From: Oasisia sp. SBJ-2009
Taxonomy: Eukaryota; Annelida; Polychaeta; Sabellida; Siboglinidae
Reading direction: 5' to 3'
Length of the DNA stretch: 64,000 nt
NCBI GenBank assembly: GCA_964017155.1
Contig: OZ024862.1
Span: 498,501-562,500, forward strand
The position numbers and the translations under genes were made by a program. Of the stretch, positions 10,182 through 22,533 are shown piece by piece (the first letter of the stretch is position 1; each line of letters starts with the position of its first letter). Under the pieces are notes generated by a model. That model did no database searches and was not told where the DNA came from. It saw only the letters and a program-made list of their open reading frames with translations.

Positions 10182-13100
10182 TTGATACTTGAATTTGTTA
10201 ATTCAATCAATTATAATCATCTTGCGCATATTAATGTTTTATATACAGCGCGTCTTAGAAGACTTTTGAGGTCGAAAAGACAGTGTGGTCGGCATAAACA
10301 AACTGTTTATCGCTCAGTTCATATGCACAGCGCAGTAACATACACCGCTGCGCTTGCGACTGGCACAAATCGCGCTGTCGTTTCGACCTCAAAAGTTTGC
10401 CAAGACGCGTTGTTTATAAAACATAAATACGCGCAAGATGATTATAATTGAATGAATTAATTTAATCAAGTATCAAATGTTGGCAAAAATACTGATATAA
10501 TAGCAACATTGAGGTGGGTCCGACTTGTACATAAGTGTCAAATAGTGAAATACTGAAAACAAATTGAGAGTATACGTGCTTTTATGAGAGAGTGCGCGTG
10601 AAGGTACGCGCCCGCAAGTGTAGGCATTTATGTACAAGTCGGGCCCACCTCAATTTTGGTATTATAACTGTATCTTTGCCAACATTTGATACTTGAATTT
10701 GTTAATTCAATCAATTATAATCATCTTGCGCATATTAATGTTTTATATACAGCGCGTCTTAGCATACTTTTGAGGTCGAAAAGACAGCGTGGTCGGCATA
10801 AACAAACTGTTTATCGCTCAGTTCATATGCACAGCGCAGTAACATACACCGCTGCGCTTGCGACTGGCACAAATCGCGCTGTCTTTTCGACCTCAACAGT
10901 TTGCCAAGACGCGCTGTTTATAAAACATAAATACGCGCAATATGATTATAATTGAATGAATTAATTTAATCAAGTATCAAATGTTGGCAAAAATACTGAT
11001 ATAATAGCAACATTGAGGTGGGTCCGACTTGTACATAAGTGTCAAATAGTGAAATACTGAAAACAAATTGAGAGTATACGTGCTTTTATGAGAGAGTGCG
11101 CGTGAAGGTACGCGCCGGCAAGTGTAGGCATATATGTACAAGTCGGGCCCACCTCAATTTTGGTATTATAACTGTATCTTTGCCAACATTTGATACTTGA
11201 ATTTGTTAATTCAATCAATTATAATCATCTTGCGCATATTAATGTTTTATATACAGCGCGTCTTAGCAGACTTTTGAGGTCGAAAAGACAGCGTGGTCGG
11301 CATAAACAAACTGTTTATCGCTCAGTTCATATGCACAGCGCAGTAACATACACCGCTGCGCTTGCGACTGGCACAAATCGCGCTGTCTTTTCGACCTCAA
11401 CAGTTTGCCAAGACGCGCTGTTTATAAAACATAAATACGCGCAAGATGATTATAATTGAATGAATTTATTTAATCAAGTATCAAATGGTGGCAAAAATAC
11501 TGATATAATAGCAACATTGAGGTGGGTCCGACTTGTACATCAGTGTCAAATAGTGAAATACTGAAAACAAATTGAGAGTATACGTGCTTTTATGAGAGAG
11601 TGCGCGTGAAGGTACGCGCCCGCAAGTGTAGGCATTTATGTACCAGTCGGGCCCACCTCAATTTTGGTATTATAACTGTATCTTTGCCAACATTTGATAC
11701 TTCAATTTGTTAATTCAATCAATTATAATCATCTTGCGCATATTAATGTTTTATATACAGCGCGTCTTAGAAGACTTTTGAGGTCGAAAAGACAGTGTGG
11801 TCGGCATAAACAAACTGTTTATCGCTCAGTTCATATGCACAGCGCAGTAACATACACCGCTGCGCTTGCGACTGGCACAAATCGCGCTGTCGTTTCGACC
11901 TCAAAAGTTTGCCAAGACGCGTTGTTTATAAAACATAAATACGCGCAAGATGATTATAATTGAATGAATTAATTTAATCAAGTATCAAATGTTGGCAAAA
12001 ATACTGATATAATAGCAACATTGAGGTGGGTCCGACTTGTACATAAGTGTCAAATAGTGAAATACTGAAAACAAATTGAGAGTATACGTGCTTTTATGAG
12101 AGAGTGCGCGTGAAGGTACGCGCCCGCAAGTGTAGGCATTTATGTACAAGTCGGGCCCACCTCAATTTTGGTATTATAACTGTATCTTTGCCAACATTTG
12201 ATACTTGAATTTGTTAATTCAATCAATTATAATCATCTTGCGCATATTAATGTTTTATATACAGCGCGTCTTAGCATACTTTTGAGGTCGAAAAGACAGC
12301 GTGGTCGGCATAAACAAACTGTTTATCGCTCAGTTCATATGCACAGCGCAGTAACATACACCGCTGCGCTTGCGACTGGCACAAATCGCGCTGTCTTTTC
12401 GACCTCAACAGTTTGCCAAGACGCGCTGTTTATAAAACATAAATACGCGCAAGATGATTATAATTGAATGAATTAATTTAATCAAGTATCAAATGTTGGC
12501 AAAAATACTGATATAATAGCAACATTGAGGTGGGTCCGACTTGTACATAAGTGTCAAATAGTGAAATACTGAAAACAAATTGAGAGTATACGTGCTTTTA
12601 TGAGAGAGTGCGCGTGAAGGTACGCGCCGGCAAGTGTAGGCATATATGTACAAGTCGGGCCCACCTCAATTTTGGTATTATAACTGTATCTTTGCCAACA
12701 TTTGATACTTGAATTTGTTAATTCAATCAATTATAATCATCTTGCGCATATTAATGTTTTATATACAGCGCGTCTTAGCAGACTTTTGAGGTCGAAAAGA
12801 CAGCGTGGTCGGCATAAACAAACTGTTTATCGCTCAGTTCATATGCACAGCGCAGTAACATACACCGCTGCGCTTGCGACTGGCACAAATCGCGCTGTCT
12901 TTTCGACCTCAACAGTTTGCCAAGACGCGCTGTTTATAAAACATAAATACGCGCAAGATGATTATAATTGAATGAATTTATTTAATCAAGTATCAAATGG
13001 TGGCAAAAATACTGATATAATAGCAACATTGAGGTGGGTCCGACTTGTACATCAGTGTCAAATAGTGAAATACTGAAAACAAATTGAGAGTATACGTGCT

Positions 13101-15221
13101 TTTATGAGAGAGTGCGCGTGAAGGTACGCGCCCGCAAGTGTAGGCATTTATGTACCAGTCGGGCCCACCTCAATTTTGGTATTATAACTGTATCTTTGCC
13201 AACATTTGATACTTCAATTTGTTAATTCAATCAATTATAATCATCTTGCGCATATTAATGTTTTATATACAGCGCGTCTTAGAAGACTTTTGAGGTCGAA
13301 AAGACAGTGTGGTCGGCATAAACAAACTGTTTATCGCTCAGTTCATATGCACAGCGCAGTAACATACACCGCTGCGCTTGCGACTGGCACAAATCGCGCT
13401 GTCGTTTCGACCTCAAAAGTTTGCCAAGACGCGTTGTTTATAAAACATAAATACGCGCAAGATGATTATAATTGAATGAATTAATTTAATCAAGTATCAA
13501 ATGTTGGCAAAAATACTGATATAATAGCAACATTGAGGTGGGTCCGACTTGTACATAAGTGTCAAATAGTGAAATACTGAAAACAAATTGAGAGTATACG
13601 TGCTTTTATGAGAGAGTGCGCGTGAAGGTACGCGCCCGCAAGTGTAGGCATTTATGTACAAGTCGGGCCCACCTCAATTTTGGTATTATAACTGTATCTT
13701 TGCCAACATTTGATACTTGAATTTGTTAATTCAATCAATTATAATCATCTTGCGCATATTAATGTTTTATATACAGCGCGTCTTAGCATACTTTTGAGGT
13801 CGAAAAGACAGCGTGGTCGGCATAAACAAACTGTTTATCGCTCAGTTCATATGCACAGCGCAGTAACATACACCGCTGCGCTTGCGACTGGCACAAATCG
13901 CGCTGTCTTTTCGACCTCAACAGTTTGCCAAGACGCGCTGTTTATAAAACATAAATACGCGCAAGATGATTATAATTGAATGAATTAATTTAATCAAGTA
14001 TCAAATGTTGGCAAAAATACTGATATAATAGCAACATTGAGGTGGGTCCGACTTGTACATAAGTGATAAATAGTGAAATACTGAAAACAAATTGAGAGTA
14101 TACGTGCTTTTATGAGAGAGTGCGCGTGAAGGTACGCGCCGGCAAGTGTAGGCATATATGTACAAGTCGGGCCCACCTCAATTTTGGTATTATAACTGTA
14201 TCTTTGCCAACATTTGATACTTGAATTTGTTAATTCAATCAATTATAATCATCTTGCGCATATTAATGTTTTATATACAGCGCGTCTTAGCAGACTTTTG
14301 AGGTCGAAAAGACAGCGTGGTCGGCATAAACAAACTGTTTATCGCTCAGTTCATATGCACAGCGCAGTAACATACACCGCTGCGCTTGCGACTGGCACAA
14401 ATCGCGCTGTCTTTTCGACCTCAACAGTTTGCCAAGACGCGCTGTTTATAAAACATAAATACGCGCAAGATGATTATAATTGAATGAATTTATTTAATCA
14501 AGTATCAAATGGTGGCAAAAATACTGATATAATAGCAACATTGAGGTGGGTCCGACTTGTACATCAGTGTCAAATAGTGAAATACTGAAAACAAATTGAG
14601 AGTATACGTGCTTTTATGAGAGAGTGCGCGTGAATGTACGCGCCCGCAAGTGTAGGCATTTATGTACCAGTCGGGCCCACCTCAATTTTGGTATTATAAC
14701 TGTATATTTGCCAACATTTGATACTTGAATTTGTTAATTCAATCAATTATAATCATCTTGCGCATATTAATGTTTTATATACAGCGCGTCTTAGAAGACT
14801 TTTGAGGTCGAAAAGACAGTGTGGTCGGCATAAACAAACTGTTTATCGCTCAGTTCATATGCACAGCGCAGTAACATACACCGCTGCGCTTGCGACTGGC
14901 ACAAATCGCGCTGTCGTTTCGACCTCAAAAGTTTGCCAAGACGCGTTGTTTATAAAACATAAATACGCGCAAGATGATTATAATTGAATGAATTAATTTA
15001 ATCAAGTATCAAATGTTGGCAAAAATACTGATATAATAGCAACATTGAGGTGGGTCCGACTTGTACATAAGTGTCAAATAGTGAAATACTGAAAACAAAT
15101 TGAGAGTATACGTGCTTTTATGAGAGAGTGCGCGTGAAGGTACGCGCCCGCAAGTGTAGGCATTTATGTACAAGTCGGGCCCACCTCAATGTTGGTATTA
15201 TAACTGTATCTTTGCCAACAT
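10182..15221 (+). repeat. G block: ten 504-bp units in a 1512-bp three-unit HOR, no short units
   Basis: All ten units are 504 bp apart. They share cagttcatatg, acatacacc and cttgaatttg or cttcaatttg, seen nowhere else in the window; most also share acataagtgtc or acatcagtgtc. Three sub-types rotate. G1 (cttagaagac, cagtgtggtc, ctgtcgtttcg, gcgttgtt) is at 10182, 11694, 13206 and 14718. G2 (cttagcatac) is at 10686, 12198 and 13710. G3 (cttagcagac, with atttatttaatc and aaatggtggc after it) is at 11190, 12702 and 14214. The repeats are nearly identical between 1512-bp copies, with rare private changes such as gaatgtacg near 14632, gtgataaat near 14064 and tgtatatttgcc near 14706. The homogeneity points to recent local amplification. 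Confidence 0.92.
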
Positions 15222-18200
15222 TTGATACTTGATTTTGTTAATTCTATCAATTATATTCATCTTGCGCATGTTTATGTTTTATATACAGCGCGTCTTAGCA
15301 GACTTTTGAGGTCGAAAAGACAGCGTGGTCGGCATAAACAAACTGTTTATCGCCCATTTCATATGCACAGCCCAGTAACATGCACCGCTGCGCTTGCGAC
15401 TGGCACAAATCGCGCTGTCTTTTCGACCTCAAAAGTTTGCCAAGACGCGCTGTTTATAAAACGTATATACGCGCAAGATGATAATAATTGAATGAATTAA
15501 TTTAATCAAGTATCAAATGTTGGCAAAAATAGTGATATAATAGCAACATTGAGGTGGGTCCGACTTGTACATAAGTGCCAAATAGTGAAATAGTGACCGC
15601 TGCGCTTGCGACTGGCACAAATCGCGCGGTCTTTTCGACCTCAAAAGTTTGCCAAGACGCGCTGTTTATGAAACATAAATACGCGCAATATCATTATAAT
15701 TGAATAAATTAATTTAATCAAGTATCAAATGTTGGCAAACAAAAGTGATATAATAGCAACATTGAGGTGGGTCCGACTTGCACATAAGTGCCAAATAGTG
15801 AAATACTGAAAACAATTGAGAGTATACGTGCTTTTATGAGAGAGTGCGCGTGAAGGTACGCGCCCGCAAGTGTTGGCACTTATGTACAAGTCGGGCCCAC
15901 CTCAATTTTGGTATTATAACTGTATCTTTGCCAACATTTGATACTTGATTTTGTTAATTCTATCAATTATACTCATCTTGCGCATATTTATGTTTTATAT
16001 ACAGCGCGTCTTAGCAGACTTTTGAGGTCGAAAAGACAGCGTGGTCGGCAAAAACAAACTGTTTATCGCCCATTTCATATGCACAGCCCAGTAACATGCA
16101 CCGCTGCGCTTGCGACTGGCACAAATCGCGCTGTCTTTTCGACCTCAAAAGTTTGCCAAGACGCGCTGTTTATAAAACATAAATACGCGCAAGATGATTA
16201 TAATTGAATTAATTAATTTAATCAAGTATCAAATGTTGGCAAAAATACAGATATAATAGCAACATTGAGGTGGGTCCGACTTGCACATAAGTGCCAAATA
16301 GTGAAATACTGAAAACAATTGAGAGTATACGTGCTTTTATGAGAGAGTGCGCGTTAAGGTACGCGCCCGCAAGTGTAGGCATTTATGTACAAGTCGGGCC
16401 CACCTCAATGTTGGTATTATAACTGTATCTTTGCCAACATTTGATACTTGATTTTGTTAATTGAATCAATTATAATCATCTTGCGCATATTAATGTTTTA
16501 TATACAGCGCGTCTTAGCAGACTTGTGAGGTCGAAAAGACAGCGTGGTCGGCATAAACAAACTGTTTATCGCTCATTTCATATGCACAGCGCAGTAACAT
16601 GCACCGCTGCGCTTGCGACTGGCACAAATCGCGCTGTCTTTTCGACCTCAAAAGTTTGCCAAGACGCGCTGTTTATGAAAAATAAATACGCGCAAGATGA
16701 TTATAATTGAATGAATTAATTTAATCAAGTATCAAATGTTGGCAAAAATACTGATATAATAGCAACATTGAGGTGGGTCCGACTTGTACATAAGTGCCAA
16801 ATAGTGAAATAGTGACCGCTGCGCTTGCGACTGGCACAAATCGCGCTGTCTTTTCGACCTCAAAAGTTTGCCAAGACGCGCTGTTTATAAAACATAAATA
16901 CGCGCAAGATGATTATAATTGAATTAATTAATTTAATCAAGTATCAAATGTTGGCAAAAATACAGATATAATAGCAACATTGAGGTGGGTCCGACTTGCA
17001 CATAAGTGCCAAATAGTGAAATACTGAAAACAATTGAGAGTATACGTGCTTTTATGAGAGAGTGCGCGTTAAGGTACGCGCCCGCAAGTGTAGGCATTTA
17101 TGTACAAGTCGGGCCCACCTCAATGTTGGTATTATAACTGTATCTTTGCCAACATTTGATACTTGATTTTGTTAATTGAATCAATTATAATCATCTTGCG
17201 CATATTAATGTTTTATATACAGCGCGTCTTAGCAGACTTGTGAGGTCGAAAAGACAGCGTGGTCGGCATAAACAAACTGTTTATCGCTCATTTCATATGC
17301 ACAGCGCAGTAACATGCACCGCTGCGCTTGCGACTGGCACAAATCGCGCTGTCTTTTCGACCTCAAAAGTTTGCCAAGACGCGCTGTTTATGAAAAATAA
17401 ATACGCGCAAGATGATTATAATTGAATGAATTAATTTAATCAAGTATCAAATGTTGGCAAAAATACTGATATAATAGCAACATTGAGGTGGGTCCGACTT
17501 GTACATAAGTGCCAAATAGTGAAATAGTGACCGCTGCGCTTCCGACTGGCACAAATCGCGCTGTCTTTTCGACCTCAAAAGTTTGCCAAGACGCGCTGTT
17601 TATAAAACATAAATACGCGCAAGATGATTATAATTGAATGAATTAATTTAATCAAGTATCAAATGTTGGCAAAAATACTGATATAATAGCAACATTGAGG
17701 TGGGTCCGACTTGTACATAAGTGCCAAATAGTGAAATACTAAAAACAAATTGAGAGTATACGTGCTTTTATGAGAGAGTGCGCGTGAAGGTACGCGCCCG
17801 CAAGTGTAGGCATTTATGTACAAGTCGGGCCCACCTCAATGTTGGTATTATAACTGTATCTTTGCCAACATTTGATACTTGATTTTGTTAATTCTATCAA
17901 TTATATTCATCTTGCGCATATTTATGTTTTATATACAGCGCGTCTTAGCAGACTTTTGAGGTCGAAAAGACAGCGTGGTCGGCAAAAACAAACTGTTTAT
18001 CGCCCATTTCATATGCACAGCCCAGTAACATGCACCGCTGCGCTTGCGACTGGCACAAATAGCGCTGTCTTTTCGACCTCAAAAGTTTGCCAAGACGCGC
18101 TGTTTATAAAACAAAAATACGCGCAAGATGATTATAATTGAATTATTTAATTTAATCAAGTATCAAATGTTGGCAAAAATACAGATATAATAGCAACATT

Positions 18201-20095
18201 GAGGTGGGTCCGACTTGCACATAAGTGCCAAATAGTGAAATACTGAAAACAATTGAGAGTATACGTGCTTTTATGAGAGAGTGCGCGTTAAGGTACGCGC
18301 CCGCAAGTGTAGGCATTTATGTACAAGTCGGGCCCACCTCAATGTTGGTATTATAACTGTATCTTTGCCAACATTTGATACTTGATTTTGTTAATTCTAT
18401 CAATTATATTCATCTTGCGCATGTTTATGTTTTATATACAGCGCGTCTTAGCAGACTTTTGAGGTCGAAAAGACAGCGTGGTCGGCATAAACAAACTGTT
18501 TATCGCCCATTTTATATGCACAGCCCAGTAACATGCACCGCTGCGCTTGCGACTGGCACAAATCGCGCTGTCTTTTCGACCTCAAAAGTTTGCCAAGACG
18601 CGCTGTTTATAAAACGTAAATACGCGCAAGATGATAATAATTGAATGAATTAATTTAATCAAGTATCAAATGTTGGCAAAAATAGTGATATAATAGCAAC
18701 ATTGAGGTGGGTCCGACTTGCACATAAGTGCCAAATAGTGAAATACTGAAAACAATTGAGAGTATACGTGCTTTTATGAGAGAGTGCGCGTGAAGGTACG
18801 CGCCCGCAAGTGTTGGCACTTATGTACAAGTCGGGCCCACCTCAATTTTGGTATTATAACTGTATCTTTGCCAACATTTGATACTTGATTTTGTTAATTC
18901 TATCAATTATACTCATCTTGCGCATATTTATGTTTTATATACAGCGCGTCTTAGCAGACTTTTGAGGTCGAAAAGACAGCGTGGTCGGCAAAAACAAACT
19001 GTTTATCGCCAATTTCATATGCACAGCCCAGTAACATGCACCGCTGCGCTTGCGACTGGCACAATTCGCGCTGTCTTTTCGACCTCAAAAGTTTGCCAAG
19101 ACGCGCTGTTTATAAAACATAAATACGCGCAAGATGATTATAATTGAATAAATTAATTTAATCAAGTATCAAATGTTGGCAAAATACAGATATAATAGCA
19201 ACATTGAGGTGGGTCCGACTTGCACATAAGTGCCAAATAGTGAAATACTGAAAACAATTGAGAGTATACGTGCTTTTATGAGAGAGTGCGCGTTAAGGTA
19301 CGCGCCCGCAAGTGTAGGCATTTATGTACAAGTCGGGCCCACCTCAATGTTGGTATTATAACTGTATCTTTGCCAACATTTGATACTTGATTTTGTTAAT
19401 TGAATCAATTATAATCATCTTGCGCATATTAATGTTTTATATACAGCGCGTCTTAGCAGACTTGTGAGGTCGAAAAGACAGCGTGGTCGGCATAAACAAA
19501 CTGTTTATCGCTCATTTCATATGCACAGCGCAGTAACATGCACCGCTGCGCTTGCGACTGGCACAAATCGCGCTGTCTTTTCGACCTCAAAAGTTTGCCA
19601 AGACGCGCTGTTTATGAAAAATAAATACGCGCAAGATGATTATAATTGAATGAATTAATTTAATCAAGTATAAAATGTTGGCAAAAATACTGATATAATA
19701 GCAACATTGAGGTGGGTCCGACTTGTACATAAGTGCCAAATAGTGAAATAGTGACCGCTGCGCTTCCGACTGGCACAAATCGCGCTGTCTTTTCGACCTC
19801 AAAAGTTTGCCAAGACGCGCTGTTTATAAAACATAAATACGCGCAAGATGATTATAATTGAATGAATTAATTTAATCAAGTATCAAATGTTGGCAAAAAT
19901 ACTGATATAATAGCAACATTGAGGTGGGTCCGACTTGTACATAAGTGCCAAATAGTGAAATACTAAAAACAAATTGAGAGTATACGTGCTTTTATGAGAG
20001 AGTGCGCGTGAAGGTACGCACCCGCAAGTGTAGGCATTTATGTACAAGTCGGGCCCACCTCAATGTTGGTATTATAACTGTATCTTTGCCAACAT
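15222..20095 (+). repeat. Mixed E/F/Ag block with four short units
   Basis: Anchors: 15222 F, 15938 E, 16441 Ag, 17156 Ag, 17872 E, 18375 F, 18878 E, 19380 Ag. Short units start at 15593, 16812, 17527 and 19751. The loop before 15222 is G-type, so the right boundary of the G block lies between about 15107 and 15191. The 715-bp segment at 16441-17155 is repeated at 17156, including the ctgtttatgaaaaat variant in the left arm and the gcgttaagg loop before each Ag; that variant also marks the Ag unit at 19380 and the one at 40902. The interval from 18878 to 19380 is 502 bp because one A is missing in ggcaaaatac. Confidence 0.85.
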
Positions 20096-22533
20096 TTGAT
20101 ACTTGATTTTGTTAATTCTATCAATTATATTCATCTTGCGCATATTTATGTCTTATATACAGCGCGTCTTAGCAGACTTGTGAGGTCGATAAGACAGCGT
20201 GGTCGGCATAAACAAACTGTTTATCGCTCATTTCATATGCACAGCGCAGTAACATGCACCGCTGCGCTTGCGACTGGCACAAATCGCGCTGTCTTTTCGA
20301 CCTCAAAAGTTTGCCAAGACGCGCTGTTTATAAAACATAAATACGCGCAAGATGATTATAATTGAATGAATTAATTTAATCAAGTATCAAATGTTGGCAA
20401 AAATACTGATATAATAGCAACATTGAGGTGGGTCCGACTTGTACTTAAGTGCCAAATAGTGAAATACTGAAAACAATTGAGAGTATACGTGCTTTTATGA
20501 GAGAGTGCGCGTGAAGGTACGCGCCCGCAAGTGTTGGCACTTATGTACAAGTCGGGCCCACCTCAATTTTGGTATTATAACTGTATCTTTTCCAACATTT
20601 GATACTTGATTTTGTTAATTCAATCAATTATAATCATCTTGCGCATATTAATGTTTTATATACAGCGCGTCTTAGCAGACTTGTGAGGTCGAAAAGACAG
20701 CGTGGTCGGCATAAACAAACTGTTTATCGCTCATTTCATATGCACAGCGCAGTAACATGCACCGCTGCGCTTGCGACTGGCACAAATCGCGCTGTCTTTT
20801 CGACCTCAAAAGTTTGCCAAGACGCGCTGTTTATAAAACATAAATACGCGCAAGATGATTATAATTGAATGAATTAATTTAATCAAGTATCAAATGTTGG
20901 CAAAAATACTGATATAATAGCAACATTGAGGTGGGTCCGACTTGTACATAAGTGCCAAATAGTGAAATAGTGACCGCTGCGCTTCCGACTGGCACAAATC
21001 GCGCTGTCTTTTCGACCTCAAAAGTTTGCCAAGACGCGCTGTTTATAAAACATAAATACGCGCAAGATGATTATAATTGAATGAATTAATTTAATCAAGT
21101 ATCAAATGTTGGCAAAAATACTGATATAATAGCAACATTGAGGTGGGTCCGACTTGTACATAAGTGCCAAATAGTGAAATAATAAAAACAAATTGAGAGT
21201 ATACGTGCTTTTATGAGAGAGTGCGCGTGAAGGTACGCGCCCGCAAGTGTAGGCATTTATGTACAAGTCGGGCCCACCTCAATGTTGGTATTATAACTGT
21301 ATCTTTGCCAACATTTGATACTTGATTTTGTTAATTCTATCAATTATATTCATCTTGCGCATATTTATGTCTTATATACAGCGCGTCTTAGCAGACTTGT
21401 GAGGTCGATAAGACAGCGTGGTCGGCATAAACAAACTGTTTATCGCTCATTTCATATGCACAGCGCAGTAACATGCACCGCTGCGCTTGCGACTGGCACA
21501 AATCGCGCTGTCTTTTCGACCTCAAAAGTTTGCCAAGACGCGCTGTTTATAAAACATAAATACGCGCAAGATGATTATAATTGAATGAATTAATTTAATC
21601 AAGTATCAAATGTTGGCAAAAATACTGATATAATAGCAACATTGAGGTGGGTCCGACTTGTACTTAAGTGCCAAATAGTGAAATACTGAAAACAATTGAG
21701 AGTATACGTGCTTTTATGAGAGAGTGCGCGTGAAGGTACGCGCCCGCAAGTGTTGGCACTTATGTACAAGTCGGGCCCACCTCAATTTTGGTATTATAAC
21801 TGTATCTTTTCCAACATTTGATACTTGATTTTGTTAATTCAATCAATTATAATCATCTTGCGCATATTAATGTTTTATATACAGCGCGTCTTAGCAGACT
21901 TGTGAGGTCGAAAAGACAGCGTGGTCGGCATAAACAAACTGTTTATCGCTCATTTCATATGCACAGCGCAGTAACATGCACCGCTGCGCTTGCGACTGGC
22001 ACAAATCGCGCTGTCTTTTCGACCTCAAAAGTTTGCCAAGACGCGCTGTTTATAAAACATAAATACGCGCAAGATGATTATAATTGAATGAATTAATTTA
22101 ATCAAGTATCAAATGTTGGCAAAAATACTGATATAATAGCAACATTGAGGTGGGTCCGACTTGTACTTAAGTGCCAAATAGTGAAATAGTGACCGCTGCG
22201 CTTGCGACTGGCACAAATCGCGCTGTCTTTTCGACCTCAAAAGTTTGCCAAGACGCGCTGTTTATAAAACATAAATACGCGCAAGATGATTATAATTGAA
22301 TGAATTAATTTAATCAAGTATCAAATGTTGGCAAAAATACTGATATAATAGCAACATTGAGGTGGGTCCGACTTGTACATAAGTGCCAAATAGTGAAATA
22401 CTAAAAACAAATTGAGAGTATACGTGCTTTTATGAGAGAGTGCGCGTGAAGGTACGCGCCCGCAAGTGTAGGCATTTATGTACAAGTCGGGCCCACCTCA
22501 ATGTTGGTATTATAACTGTATCTTTGCCAACCT
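20096..22533 (+). repeat. Two copies of a 1219-bp HOR: B, A, short
   Basis: Anchors 20096 B and 20599 A are repeated exactly 1219 bp later at 21315 B and 21818 A, and the next B follows at 22534. Short units start at 20970 and 22189. The copies share cttgtacttaag and atcttttccaac with the B-A pairs at 5517, 7956, 33801, 37458, 41618 and 59984, so this dimer is a mobile building block of the array. Small differences include cttccgact against cttgcgact in the short units and ggtacgcaccc near 20019. Confidence 0.88.
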
